From the NCBI GenBank assembly GCA_007644065.1, contig VJWN01000003.1, positions 186,001-250,000 of the forward strand: a DNA stretch of 64,000 nucleotides. Reading direction: 5' to 3'. The DNA is from Margaritispora aquatica. Its lineage: Eukaryota; Ascomycota; Leotiomycetes; Helotiales; Discinellaceae. Made by a program: the position numbers and the translations under genes. Each line of letters starts with the position of its first letter. The first letter of the stretch is position 1. Positions 34,022-45,465 of the stretch are shown piece by piece. The notes under the pieces are model-generated. The model was not told where the DNA came from and did no database searches. It saw only the letters and a program-made list of their open reading frames with translations.

Positions 34022-36393
34022 TGCCAGTCTACTCCTGAGGCAGGATCATCAAACTCAAGAAACTCAAAGATGTCTATCAGAGGTGATTGACGGGCTTTGT
34101 TACTAGGGAACATTTGGGGATTTTAGTCCACCAACTTGCGAGTTCGGTTCCGTTTGTGGTCATTGCAGACGAAAAATAGATTGGTTCGTTTGTTTTCTTC
34201 ACTTTAAAAGCAAGAAGACAAAACTCACGAGTCAATAACAGACCGCCGTATAAGAATGATGCTGTGGCAAGATGTTAAGTTTTGGTGGAGGGGCAGCAAC
34301 AAGACTACGCGATTATGATAGTGAATAAATAGGAATTGCAGGAAGACATGGTTGTGTCTGAATGCTAAAATGAATTTTCTGTGACACCTATCTTCTGAGC
34401 TCTGTGTTTTCCATCGAAGTACCGCTCTTCTCTATCATGAAACCAGTCATGTTTGTTGATACGCATCGATCCCAGCCCCACTTCTCACGTCCAGAGAAAG
34501 TAAATGCAAACCTCGTTCACTTCTGCAGTTTGAGACGGAGCCTTCAATCGCTCGAATATCTCATTCATCTGTAACAGCACTGAGTTTACAAAAATTTTCG
34601 ATCGAATCAAGATCAGCAAACTCTTAGGTATGCTATACCAATTGGTCATTGACTAGTAGATAACATTGCGGCACTCGCTTCGACTGGGGGGGGGGGAAAC
34701 GTGGATGTCATCGTGATATAACCATATCGATGTACTCATTCCCCATCATGTGATATCTGCAGGTTTTTCGTGTGTACTCTGTGTAGGTTTTTGATGACTG
34801 ACTGTTGCAGATATGACTGATATATTTTATTTGTAGACTTGAGCCGACTCGAATTGGGGAGTCTAAGGTAGACTCGCATTTGACAACATTGGTGAGGGTG
34901 AGTATCGTATTGTCGTCTTCTCCTTTAGATCATCAAATACTGGGCTTGAGATCTGCTAGTGAAAAAGCAGTGACTATCTACTGTTATTTTGTGCTTAGCT
35001 GGGAGTGGAAAGTGTACAGAGCATTGGTATCAATGCCCGAAAATGTGAAATCGAAATATTCATCTGAGCCAAGTCAGAGCGATATACACCAATCAACCTG
35101 CAATGCTACCGAACTTCAGAGGTCAGTAGACACCTTCGATCAGTACAACACGCAAGTTGATACCATTTGCCAGCAAACTCAACCAAACTTCCTGGCTTGA
35201 ATCAGCACTTCTGATTATTTCAGCCAAGAAGACCATGATGATATCACAAATATATCAGGCTTGTGCTTGATGCCATGCCGGAGTGGAAATACCATTAATA
35301 CAGCTTACATGCCATGAACTACGACATCTGTCATACTCAGGGAGTGATGTAATGGCACATCCCGTGACTTCAGCTGATCTGCATACACTGAGCTTGATGA
35401 TAAGGCGACAGAGAGCTGAGCTACAATGCTTGATAGTGAGTTCAGCTCTAGGGGCTACCTGTAGAAGAGATGTTGGCTTGATTGGAACAAAATACGAGGG
35501 CTAGTACTCAACAGGAGACAGATACCACGAGATTTTCACGTGATTATGGCCATCGGTTTCCACAGTGCTTCCCATCTATATTTACAGACCCCGAAGGATT
35601 GTCTGGATCTTTGCAAACTCTTCAGGGCCAATTATTTATAAAGGAGATCATCCCCATGATGGAACTTGAGTCCTATCAAGCGATATCCAGTCCGTTTTCG
35701 TGTCGGGAGAACCGATACTCGGATGCACCGCATTGTAAGTTCGGCAAGACTAAGATACCAAACTATGTTTGCTTCTTCCCTCAAAAGGCATGGGATCTCT
35801 TGGCTCCCATCCATGCTCCTGAATTCAACGTCGAATCCAAACTTCTGCTCGTAAAATCCAGGAATAGAGTTTTCAGGACGCGATAGTGGGAAAATCCCGT
35901 GTAAGGCACCGATATAAAATCCTCCAATCCTTCACTTCCTTTGATCAGCTGGAAATCCATACGACGGGTACCTGGAATCGTATCTGTATCGTTGGCGGTG
36001 AATGCAAGTCGACGGGCAGGATTCCAAGCACCGAATTGTGCAAGTGTCCTCTGCCTATTCATGAATTTCGAATCCTCACCACCACACCTTCCCATCCCTC
36101 AAGCTCTTTATAGATATTTTCAGCCTTTCACCACCTATCGGCAACCGAGACCCCTTTTCCTCCCTTCAGCTTGATCGCCAGCTGAAAGGGTAGCTTTAGG
36201 TACCCCGCCCTAACCTGTTTAGAACTAAATCCGAAACCTCGCATCACGAGTTTCCTAGTACGACCCGAGCCATAAAAACCCTCATGCCACTGTCCTGGTA
36301 CCTTGACCAAGTATGTACGTGATACGGTATGCACGGCGCCGCATCTGATACTTCGAGCAGGCTCGCTCATACTCCGTTGTCGTTACCAGTACG
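34022..36393. other. 2.4-kb intergenic region upstream of the Zn2Cys6 gene
   Basis: No confident gene was seen. A run of about eleven G residues lies near 34686. Between about 35630 and 36110 the minus strand carries two consecutive open frames (35781-36104 and 35632-35814) that together resemble one short broken protein-coding unit, with a TATAAAG just upstream at about 36105-36111; I do not call it as a gene. Confidence 0.45.
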
Positions 36394-38595
36394 ATGTTAC
36401 TTAACTCCGATGCGCCGCAGAAAAAGGAAATCAGGACGAGAGTCAGAGCTTCAACTTCGTGTGGGGAGTGCAAGAGACGAAAACAGAAGGTTAGTATGGA
36501 GGAAGTTGCTATCCGGTGATGGGGCCAAGACTAAATGGTGGTGCTGACTGATGAAGTGTAATCAAGCAAAACCATGTAACAACTGCTCGAGGAGATACCC
36601 CCCGGTAGCTTGTCTGTATGATGCGTTACGGTAAGAGTTTCTATTTGATATTGGGGGACCACAAAATGTCTCTCTTCTCTCCACGTGGATTGTGGGCATC
36701 CCAAATAAAGTTCTGACAAAGACAGGAAATCGGCAAAGTACAAGGAGAATGTTGTTGACCTCAACCCCACCATTAAGCTTGAGCAGCCAAATCCAAATTA
36801 CCCCGGGCGTTCTGGAGCAGACTTCCTAACTGTTGTCCAACCTCACTATGGCTCGAGATCGCCTTCGCCTTTGACTGGACAACTCACATATCTCCAACTT
36901 CCTACGCGACATCCCTCGAGGGCAAGCTGGAACTCTTCACCTGGCTCGCTGGAAGATCGTGCTCCCTCGGAAGATATCGACTATGGCTCTGATCGCGATC
37001 TCTCGACGGCATTTCGAATGCGTCGATATTTTCCATATCCAGAAGTGTACCATAGTCCTTACTCAGAAGTACCTGAAGGAGGTGTGGACTTGGAGCCCTT
37101 GAAATACCTACCCATCGAGCCATCCAAGCGGCATGCTCAACTTTTTCATTTTTGTAAGTCGTACCTTATATCTGCAGTGAGACACAACCACTGATGAGGT
37201 AGTCATGCGCCGGCTCTCAGCCTATATATTTTCCATCGACGGTGCTGATCCCTCAGTAACACTCAGCAACCAATGGATCTCATTCATGGTGCATTCACCC
37301 ATCGCAATTCACGTCACTATTCTCACAGCCTCCTATTTCCAAGCGGCAACACGAGGGATCCACTACGAAAAAGCAGTAGAAGTTATGTCTACAAAAGTCA
37401 AGCTCATCACCCTAATCAACGAACACATCGCCAGCAACGGCAAAGGCGTAAGCGACGATTCAATTGCCGCCGTCATGTCGCTAACTTTCAATGAACTGAT
37501 CTACGCGGACGAGAGAAGTACGCTAGCACACATGCGCGGCCTCCGTGAAATGATAGCCACCCGCGGTGGCGTCTCCAAAATCACATTTCCTCTCTTGCGC
37601 ATGATGCTCCTGAGGACAGACTTCCAAATCGCATGTACCTACGAATGCGGGCTCTTCCTACATCAAGTTCTTCCTGTCCCAACACTGCACAGCTATCCCA
37701 TGATGCTCGACTCGCCACTCGTGCTATCGCCGCATAGTTTTGTATCCTCACTTGGGGTGCTGGGAATTAGCGAGCCGACGGCTAGGATACTGGACGATAT
37801 GCGGTTTTTGACGAGCTCGGTTGTGCAGCTTGAGAGGAGCGGTGTTGGCGATGGTGGTGAGGAAAATGGCGATGCGTTGGCGAAGTTCCTCACTACTGTC
37901 CATTGGATCCATGCACGGCTTTCGGCGCCTTCATCTCCTAATCCGGATTTGGATTCGGATTTCGTATATCAAACTGTTCGTACCACAGCTCTTATATACG
38001 TAAGTCTACTCCCTAATTCTCTTTCGCTTAATCCAAACACACATTCTCCATACAATCCACTCCTCTCAACCCCAAGACTCAACTAACAACCTCCCAACAG
38101 TCTTCATCTATCCTCCACCGCACACCCCTCTCCCTCTCCCCCGCCCTTATCTCGTCTTTCTCCACGACCGTCTCACCGCTCCTCACCCAACTCTGGTCGA
38201 CGCTCTGGCGCGTCCCTCTGCCGCGATGGAAGCTCATCCCGGGGATCTTCTTCTGGGTCCTCGTCGTTGCAAACCCGTACACGCGCGACAAGCCCGAGGG
38301 CAGGTTCATCAAGGGCCTTATGCCTGCGACGGTTATGGCGTTGACGCTTGGGTGTGGCAGCGAGGGTGAGATGGAGGGTGGGGAAAGGGATTGGCCGGTT
38401 TTAAAGGGCGTGGTGGGTGCATTTTTGGCGGTCCAGAGGTGGCTTCGTGGTGCTGGTGGTGCTGGTCAGGAGAAGAGGTTGAGTGTGGTTGGGGAGGTGA
38501 GTAAGGAGTTGGTGATTCGTAAAGGTTCGGGGAAATCAGGGACAAGTATCGGTAGTCCCAAGGGAGGTCTGCCGAGCTGGTCGCTGAGGGAATGA
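36394..38595 (+). CDS. Zn2Cys6 fungal transcription factor
   Basis: Five exons (36394-36489, 36557-36630, 36726-37153, 37203-37999, 38101-38595) give 629 residues. The zinc cluster is complete at the N-terminus: Cys23, 26, 33, 39, 42 and 51, in CGECKRRKQKC and CNNC. Intron 1 splits it just before Cys33, a common place in this family. A Ser/Pro-rich linker (about 75-170) precedes a helical middle region containing SNQWISFMVHSPIAIHVTILTAS and a repeated MRGLREMIATRGG. The latter is the typical fungal-specific transcription factor 2 pattern. The protein is expected to bind DNA in the nucleus. It is adjacent to a HET-domain gene, not a metabolic cluster, so no target can be suggested. The last intron has weak context but is needed to reach the conserved C-terminal part. 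Confidence 0.87.
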
Positions 38596-39293
38596 GTTTT
38601 GACCAGGACAGGCTCTTTCATGATTAGCGACTCGCTGTCATAGCTTGGCGGTACTAACTCAGTGCTGGTCGCTAGACGTTGCGAGGAGCTTATGTCGTTG
38701 AAGTGTTGAGAGCTTATGGGTCCTGTGACATCTCACTTAAACACCGCCACACGATCGTAGAGATACAACACTCCAATCATGTTGGGCTCTTGAGTACAGG
38801 CGCGCAGGTATTTCAGTGACACCATAGATTGATCATTGATCGTTGGTGTTCACATAGAGATAAATCTGGTCTGCTGGAGTATGGTGCACCAGGACAGAGG
38901 GAAAGGCGCAAGCCGACTTGGTTTGACGGAGATGGCGTTTTGTTTGTCTTTTGGCTTTAGCTTTATATCAAGAGTCCAAAATGTAGAGAATGGTGCTTGA
39001 AATTTTGATTGAAAGTTCCTTGACGGAACTTTAGATTTCAAATGTTGTTCTCATACTTACTCTGTTTTTGCTTGCTCTGTTTTTGAGATTCTTTGATGGG
39101 TTGTTTCCTATCATCGTGGGTAAGAAGCTTCCATATTCGGCAGTTAATAGAGGCTAGGGATGATTCCTCTCTTTCTTTCTTTCGACCAGTTTTCCTGATC
39201 TCAGTTTGACCTTCGTGTTTCAATTGTTTAGGGCATTACGGAAATATGGCCAGTCTTCCATCGATCCTTGGGCTTCAGGTTGTTGCAACCTCT
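38596..39293. other. intergenic region between convergent genes
   Basis: This lies between the stop codons of the Zn2Cys6 and HET genes. No gene or strong repeat is visible. Confidence 0.6.
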
Positions 39294-41147
39294 TTAAAGC
39301 TCGTTCTCCAATCCCTCGGCGGACTCCCCGATCTCAAAAGTTTGCAGAGGACACGTGAGGAGAAACATCTCGCACATTGTACACTCTAGTCTTAGCGACT
39401 CAGATTCAGCAGCTCCAGGTTTTGGGAATATGATCAAAGGCAACGACGGCGGGGGAGCTGGTGATACATGGTCCCCAAATAAACAGACTTCGGGGAGCAA
39501 ATTTTTGAGATGATCTGGCTGCAAAGTTTGGTCCCGTTCTATACGGGTCTGGGCTACAGCGGCTCGACCAACAATCAGGTTGCCTGAGTTTGTTGGTACG
39601 TTTTCCCTGGCGATCGTGAAGATATTTTCAAAGTCTTTCCCAGATGCCGCACACAGCTTATCACCTACTTGTACACCGCGGGGAGCTAGACCCACAATGT
39701 CCGTATCCGTGAAGAACATCACCAACCCCATTCCTGGAGCAGCATCTCCAAGAGGAGAAGTTTGCGTTGACGAGGGATGAATGCAAGTGAAAAAGTCATG
39801 GTCATCTTTCCACAGCAACCGCATCGTCTTGCTCCATTCAACCCTATGCCATGCTCGTTCTATGTTTAGTGTAAGTTTTTGTTTTTCCAATCCTTTCGCT
39901 ATCCCGATCTGCTTCATCAACGCTGTGGGCGAGATAGCGATTCCTTGCACTTCACCAACAACCATAGACTCAAATGCGATCTTGACCTCGTTCGGGGTCG
40001 GCACAATCTGCATCTCCGCTCGGCACTGCGCCGTCATATTTGCATAATCTCGCGTATCTGGATTCGGACACAAAAGACTCGTCAACAGTATCCGACTAAA
40101 GCCGAGGATATGATCGACTGGTCCATCCGCACGCTGAAACTCGATTACAGCTGCCCAGACTTCGAACATCGAGCGTCGGTAGTCGACTTCAAGCCCATTT
40201 GGTGGTGTACGGCCCCCTTGAATGAGACCCAATATACCATACACTTTGTCTCGCTTATCATGACAGATAGAGTCTTTGGTCAGGCAGAGCAGGGACTCGA
40301 ATTTGTGGTAGTCACCTACCGAACTAGACAAAATCTCAGCTACCTGTCGATTTCTTAGTGCCCAAGGCCAACTTTGCGTCAGTTTGGAAGAAACCCCATT
40401 CAGTTGAACGAAGACCCCCATGGTTTGACAGTGGAATGATGCGAATAGATTCCAAGGCACTGCTCGTGTCCCATACAGAAGTTGGTGGTCAGTCGCTAAG
40501 AGAACCTCTTGCACAATCCAGAGCCGCTTCCAATAAGGCGAGAAACACAATAAGCGAAGGTGGTTCAAATGTTGTAAGAAGTCGTGTATCAGAAAATGGG
40601 CCATATCTCGCGAGCGGCAATAAATCGGAAGTCTTCTCAATTCCTTAAAGAGGCCAGGCATACGCTCAAGTAAGTCAAAAGCTAGATTTTCGTCCTCCTG
40701 GGGTGCAACACTCAAGACGTCTAGATTATCCGCAAACAGTTCCAATCGGTTCGGGGTGCCGAGCCACGTTAAAACTTTGGCGGCCTTTTGATATATCCTA
40801 TCCATCTGACTGACTTGCTGGTTCCGCTCCTCGACATTACTCTGGTCGATGCAAATCGCGTCAATCCATATGTCTCCCTGTCTCTTCGCTCGCAAGACAC
40901 GAAGCGCGCACATGAGGTTCCGTCGCACTGGACGCAGGACGTCATCGACCCAGATTTGGAAGTTGTGGGTGTCGGGCTCCCCCCACGTGTATGATAGTGC
41001 GTCGTACGTGGGCCAGTCGCCCACATCCGTGATTATGAGCTTGCACTGTACCCTGTTGTCTTGTGGGTGAGGTTCGGGTAGTATACGCAGGATTCTAATG
41101 AAGCGGTCATGTTTGCCAAGGGGGAGCGGGGTGTATGCCGAAGTCAT
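39294..41147 (-). CDS. HET (heterokaryon incompatibility) domain protein
   Basis: A single exon of 617 residues from the ATG at 41147. The HET domain is complete: YDALSYTWGEP (48-58), the strand LCALRVLR-like MCALRVLRAKR near 79-89, WIDAICIDQSN (94-104) with the ERNQQVSQMDRIYQKA helix, and TWLG. HET domains are TIR-like and can trigger cell death after fusion of unlike hyphae, although most family members have no proven role. The remaining ~450 residues resemble the variable C-terminal part of single-domain HET proteins, with no NACHT, ankyrin or WD repeats. The frame stays open upstream without an ATG, so the ATG just before TSAYTPLPL was chosen. Confidence 0.9.
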   Translation of the reverse strand: MTSAYTPLPLGKHDRFIRILRILPEPHPQDNRVQCKLIITDVGDWPTYDALSYTWGEPDTHNFQIWVDDVLRPVRRNLMCALRVLRAKRQGDIWIDAICIDQSNVEERNQQVSQMDRIYQKAAKVLTWLGTPNRLELFADNLDVLSVAPQEDENLAFDLLERMPGLFKELRRLPIYCRSRDMAHFLIHDFLQHLNHLRLLCFSPYWKRLWIVQEVLLATDHQLLYGTRAVPWNLFASFHCQTMGVFVQLNGVSSKLTQSWPWALRNRQVAEILSSSVGDYHKFESLLCLTKDSICHDKRDKVYGILGLIQGGRTPPNGLEVDYRRSMFEVWAAVIEFQRADGPVDHILGFSRILLTSLLCPNPDTRDYANMTAQCRAEMQIVPTPNEVKIAFESMVVGEVQGIAISPTALMKQIGIAKGLEKQKLTLNIERAWHRVEWSKTMRLLWKDDHDFFTCIHPSSTQTSPLGDAAPGMGLVMFFTDTDIVGLAPRGVQVGDKLCAASGKDFENIFTIARENVPTNSGNLIVGRAAVAQTRIERDQTLQPDHLKNLLPEVCLFGDHVSPAPPPSLPLIIFPKPGAAESESLRLECTMCEMFLLTCPLQTFEIGESAEGLENEL

Positions 41148-42016
41148 TTTTGCGACTCGTGTAGGCGCTTGTATAGTATCTCTAGCATTTGGTTGAGCCG
41201 CACATGGTTGACAAGTTTGATAGAGACTATGAAGGAAGAGGAGGGCTTGATGTTGTTGATGTTCATCGTGGCTATGCAGAATAAGGTGGCGTCTGTATGC
41301 CTGTATCCTTGCACTTTCATTGGATAGTTGCAATACTCCTGCAAATGATCACAGCCTTGGGGGCTGTACAAAACTCGGTTTACAAACATAGAAGAACCGC
41401 AATTTGTATGACGGAGGCTCCATTGCTACACATCACCACATGACTCGCTTACCATATCCACGAGGTCTTGTCAGATACTCAAACATAACACTTTCTATCA
41501 CATACAACCATGTATTGAGAAGGATTAGTTTATCTTAACGATCTTAAGATACTTCGTCATCCATTTTGTCATACCTATGAAGGTTGAGTAAGTCGGAACA
41601 ATAAAATGCACGGTCCATATCTTCCATTCTGAGACCTAGGGAATTGGAACCTCGATCTTCTAAACGAGCAGCTTTCCCAAAGACATTTTCTCAGCTCCAA
41701 AACTCCTAGGCACTCTCTCTAATTATGGCAAAAGAATCATAGTGACACTGTCATGAAACAGGCAGGCCCATGTTATGGTCCATTCCTCTCTACCTCTAGA
41801 TTTTGCCGTGCGCCTTTTTCGTCCTCTCCCGATAAGATCAGCTCTAGTCTACAAGTATTTCATATGTTGTTATACCACATCGGCTTATTATTTTGTTAGC
41901 TATTTATACGACAGTCAACCAATTGACTGAAGTATATACCCTGCGTATTGAATTTGGCAAGAATTTCTAGCAGCACAAACTGGCAGGAACTTTTCTCCAG
42001 CCTCTTGTCCGTTACA
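41148..42016. other. intergenic region containing a 5S-like relic
   Basis: The region holds the presumed HET promoter and, near 41500-41535, a decayed 5S rRNA 5' fragment. No protein-coding gene was recognised, although a frame at 41896-42174 overlaps the 3' end of the neighbouring OrsD-like gene. Confidence 0.5.
41500..41535 (+). pseudogene. decayed 5S rRNA 5' fragment
   Basis: ACATACAACCATGT then a GAG-AGGATTAG stretch aligns by eye, position for position, with the first ~35 nt of the intact 5S gene at 47737. Most differences are G to A or C to T. The upstream flank TCTATC matches TCTGTC before the intact gene. The similarity is lost after about nt 35, and none of the 3' half is present. 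Confidence 0.45.
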
Positions 42017-42604
42017 CTAACGATCTGGGGCAAGACTCTTAGCCACTTTTTCTCTATCCCAAGCCATCGGCTGTTTATCCCCAAAGCCTTTCCCGTAGAA
42101 AGCCCAAACACAATGGGGTACATCCTGTGTTGTGCATAATTTCGAGATCCTCCAATAGATGGCCCTTCGACCACCGAACCACGACTGCGCTAGAATTTCG
42201 CCGTAGCTACCAGTCGCCGACATGCGGTGCTCCTGGTTGATATGTTTGCGCACATCGGTGAGATCACGCCGAATGAAGGGGCATTGTTTGCACTGGAATG
42301 CAGGCACCACGTGCAGCGCTTCCAAGGGAGCCGAGCCGTCGGGCTTTGCAGGCACATTGTCAAAGTCCATAGATGGATACGGGAGCGCGGCGATAAGCGT
42401 TCTTAACATGCCCCTTAGCTCTACAGGCAACTGGTGGTGTTTCCGGAGGTGATCAGGGAGGCTTTTGGGCAGGACGGCTGCTTGGCAGGCCCGGCATATG
42501 GGTAATCCAGCCGGTTCATCGAGGAGTATCAGGTACGGCTTGAGGGAATCCGGAAGCTGAGGGATGGATTGTTCCACGGAACCGTCGCTGAGTTGACTGC
42601 TCAT
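42017..42604 (-). CDS. short OrsD-like (DUF3505) two-finger protein
   Basis: This ATG-led frame gives 195 residues. Two C2H2-like units are visible: CRACQAAV with HLRKHH, and CKQCPFIRRD with HINQEH. The spacing and the linker with LEALHVVPAF match the N-terminal domain of OrsD-type proteins (DUF3505), named after a gene of the Aspergillus orsellinic acid cluster. Full family members are usually much longer, so this may be a truncated copy, a small paralogue, or the first exon of a longer gene whose later exons I could not find. The region downstream has no clear donor and acceptor pair that extends it. It is transcribed away from the NmrA-type gene, sharing 484 bp of upstream sequence. Confidence 0.65.
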   Translation of the reverse strand: MSSQLSDGSVEQSIPQLPDSLKPYLILLDEPAGLPICRACQAAVLPKSLPDHLRKHHQLPVELRGMLRTLIAALPYPSMDFDNVPAKPDGSAPLEALHVVPAFQCKQCPFIRRDLTDVRKHINQEHRMSATGSYGEILAQSWFGGRRAIYWRISKLCTTQDVPHCVWAFYGKGFGDKQPMAWDREKVAKSLAPDR

Positions 42605-43088
42605 GGTGACAAGAGCTGTGGAGAGTTGGTGGATTACTAGTATTGGATCAACTGTGGTTTTGATCTGTGGTTTTGATCCTTCCGAGGTCTACGGTGTGAA
42701 GGTCAGCTCGGTAAGCTCGCTTACATCACGTCACTAGCCCCGGTTCTGGAAAGCGTGGACCAAAACCACGTCTGGATCATAACCACGACATAACTTTTCC
42801 CCGAACACCATCTGGTGTCAAGGCCGAATTTATCTACATGTATTTTGGTAGACTAAAGAGCCCACTGTGGCTTGTTGCGTACATTTGCATGTGCATAGCT
42901 TTGTAACAGATGCTCAGCGGAGCAATATTGTTTCCGAATGGCAAAGTGCACGTGATGACAATCCTGCTCGACTATCTACCTTACCTATACAGAGATAGAA
43001 ATACAAAGGAAGTATATATAAATGCAATTCACCAGATAGATATCTTTTCTCCCACTCATCCGCACTCAGCAATCTCAATTTTCAAATC
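42605..43088. promoter_or_regulatory. bidirectional promoter with four GTGGTTWTGAT-like elements
   Basis: This 484-bp region lies between divergent start codons. GTGGTTTTGATC occurs twice in direct tandem with a 13-bp period (42654-42665 and 42667-42678). On the other strand GTGGTTTTGG (42760-42769) and GTGGTTATGATCC (42773-42785) occur as a second pair. A TATATATAA box at 43013-43021 serves the plus-strand gene. Shared control of the two genes is inferred. Confidence 0.6.
43013..43021 (+). promoter_or_regulatory. TATA box of the NmrA-type gene
   Basis: TATATATAA lies 76 bp before the ATG at 43089, a plausible distance for a fungal core promoter. Confidence 0.5.
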
Positions 43089-44374
43089 ATGGTCAAAATC
43101 GCAATAGCAGGTGGCTCGGGAAGTAAGTCACGTTATGCAGTGCTCGCTTCTTGTCACGTTTTCAATTCTGCTTGATTCATATCTAACACTAGAACAAACA
43201 GGAGTTGCTAGTGAAATCATCAAGGCGTTGTTAGCAACCAAAAAGCATACGATCCTGATTCTCTCGCGCAAGGTACGTCATTCGAGCAAATCCATGGGAG
43301 CGCCTTCGCCTTCGCAATTCGCTTACACGCTGTTAGGAAGTTCCCGCGAGCGAGAGCACTTCTGGCATTACTTGGGTGAAGGTGGACTACAGTGACAAGA
43401 AGCAGTTAGTCAGCATCCTCGAAGGCGTACACACTGTTTTGTCATTCGTCGGTGGACCCCAAGATCCTGGGAGCGTAATCCAAAAGAACTTGATTGACGC
43501 TGCAGTTGCGGCTGGTGTCAAACGCTTCGCACCAAATGAGTGGTCAAGGTGAGTGGCTCAAGCTCTTGATAAGCAGCGTAAATGAATACAAACTGACTCT
43601 GTCTGGTCAAAAAGCTCGAGCATCGAAGAGCTACCTTGGTATGCGGAGAAGGGCGCCACCAGGGAATATCTCGCAGAGCTTAACAAAGAAACAAAGGGTA
43701 AGTTCATCAATGGTACCCAGTACAATTCACGAAATTTTCTCATCGCCTGCACACAGTTCTTGAATACACCCTCTTCCAACCGGGTCTGTTTGTAGACTTT
43801 TTCGCACCGCCAGGTACCGATGCCTTGCAATCGACCCAGGAGCTGTGGATTGACTTCAACAAATGCCGAGCAATAACGATCGAGGGAAAGGAGGGCGAGT
43901 TCACCCTAACGACTGCAAGAGATCTAGCAAATGTCGTTGCCCAAGCAGTTGAATACGTCGGCGAATGGCCTGTCGTTGGTGGTATTCATGGGACAACTGT
44001 CTCAAGTTCCCAGATCCTAGAAATCGGGGCCAAGATTCTCAGTACGTACTTGGAGAGATACGACTGCATTGCAGAGTAACGAAAGGACTGGCTAATCGAT
44101 GGAAACAGGTGGCAAAACAATCGACATCACTGCGCTCAAAGAAGATGATGTGCGTGCCGATGATATCAAATCAACATGGATACCGAAATTCGAAGCTCCA
44201 GAGCTTACTCCTGAGCAAAGCGCTTATTTCTCCAAGGTGATCCTCAAGGGCAGCCTGCTTAGCGGTCTTTGTCGCTCATGGGTTGTATCGGATGAGTGGA
44301 ATCGCTTGTTACCTGACTACAAGTTCACTGATGCTGAAGAGTTTCTCGTGGAGCACTGGGCTGGAAGAGCTTAG
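43089..44374 (+). CDS. NmrA-like / isoflavone-reductase-like NAD(P)-dependent oxidoreductase
   Basis: Six exons (43089-43122, 43202-43272, 43337-43548, 43615-43697, 43757-44041, 44109-44374) give 316 residues, the normal family size. The atypical short-chain dehydrogenase fold is shown by MVKIAIAGGSGRVA at the N-terminus, which spans intron 1 and holds the GGxG nucleotide-binding motif. The VLSFVGG strand and GVKRFAPNEWS follow, with the catalytic-region YAEKGATREYL. The PGLFVDFF and DLANVVAQAVEY regions are also typical. Members either reduce aromatic or lignan-like substrates with NADPH or, like NmrA itself, act as redox-sensing regulators; sequence alone does not decide. It shares a promoter with the divergent OrsD-like gene. 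All five introns are short with good consensus. Confidence 0.87.
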
Positions 44375-44960
44375 GATAGAGCTTTTCTTTGTGGGGAGGA
44401 GTAGGTTGAATTGGTTTTGCTAGGCTATAAAGGAAAAATGAGTCAATGAATCGTAAAACCATGAATTTCTCATTCGATATCGAAGAAAATGTGAGTACGT
44501 GCAATACAACTGCACATGGAGAGTGAATTGAGGTCGTGGACTAGCTAGTAAGAAACGAACAAAGAACAACCTACCTCAAAAGGCCTTCACGAATATATCA
44601 GAAATCCCGATCTTATACTATAAGTGCTGTGTATTCTAATTCACTCAGGCGATACACTTAAACATAGTAAGAAAAGCGAGGAAACTACATCGGAGCTGCA
44701 GATCCTATCAGTGATGGCGACTCTTAGGATCTGATGGTCAGATCGTTCTACGCTGTCAACTGGCGTAAGTGCTCGAACAGTGACAAGCGATTAATCTCAA
44801 CCTTGAAATATAATCGAAACCGAATCTGCGAACAAAACAGATGAACAGATGATGGTCTTCATAGTCGTCGATTCGGTTATGAACTCAAAACTATTTTCGT
44901 AATTTTCGAAATACACCACACCTTCACATAGATATAGTGTCTAAGTCGTGTTCAGTTGTC

Positions 44961-44995
44961 GCATACCACAATAGACTGAGGAGGATTGGGTTATC
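44961..44995 (+). pseudogene. decayed 5S rRNA 5' fragment
   Basis: GCATACCACAATAGACTGAG with the following GAGGATTGGG aligns with the first ~33 nt of the intact 5S gene at 47737, sharing the exact ATAGACTGAGGAG string. A TATAG lies 28 bp upstream, at nearly the same spacing as the TATA box of the intact gene. The internal promoter boxes and the 3' half are missing, so it should not give 5S rRNA. Confidence 0.6.
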
Positions 44996-45433
44996 TCTAC
45001 AGACCTAACATTTGCGAGCTTCAGATCTAAAGATTTAACTAAACAACATCTCCTGCTTCTCAAGCTTCGTAGATAACAGGTCTCTCGCTGCTCGCCACAC
45101 TAGAGGCCGGTTTCAACTTCCGAATCTTGGAATTTGGAAGTTGGAATATAGACCCTGGGAGTTGAAATACAAGCAATGAATGAATACCCCTTCGTATATT
45201 TCTTATACTTTGTTCGGCCTCACTGCTCCCTTCAGAAACGCAACCCCGGTCCCGTGCAGCTCGCTGCTGATACCGCTTTGGAACAACGATATGACTATGC
45301 CCTCACGACTTACTGCCTTAGAAACTCTGCCGACAAACGATTTATTGGCAGCTCAGACTGGCGTTAGGAACATCGTCAGCCTTGGTGACATGAATTACTC
45401 TAGCGGAGATAGTGTGACGGAAAGGTCCAAGCC

Positions 45434-45465
45434 ACAAGCCCACAAGCCCACAAGCCCACAAGCCC
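45434..45465 (+). repeat. ACAAGCCC minisatellite, four perfect units
   Basis: Four identical 8-nt units stand in direct tandem, preceded by a partial unit. They lie in intergenic DNA about 480 bp before the next start codon. Confidence 0.85.

Noticed and set aside
35482..35886. 134-codon plus-strand frame
   Set aside because: No recognisable motif, poor start context, and the opposite strand gives more protein-like peptides.
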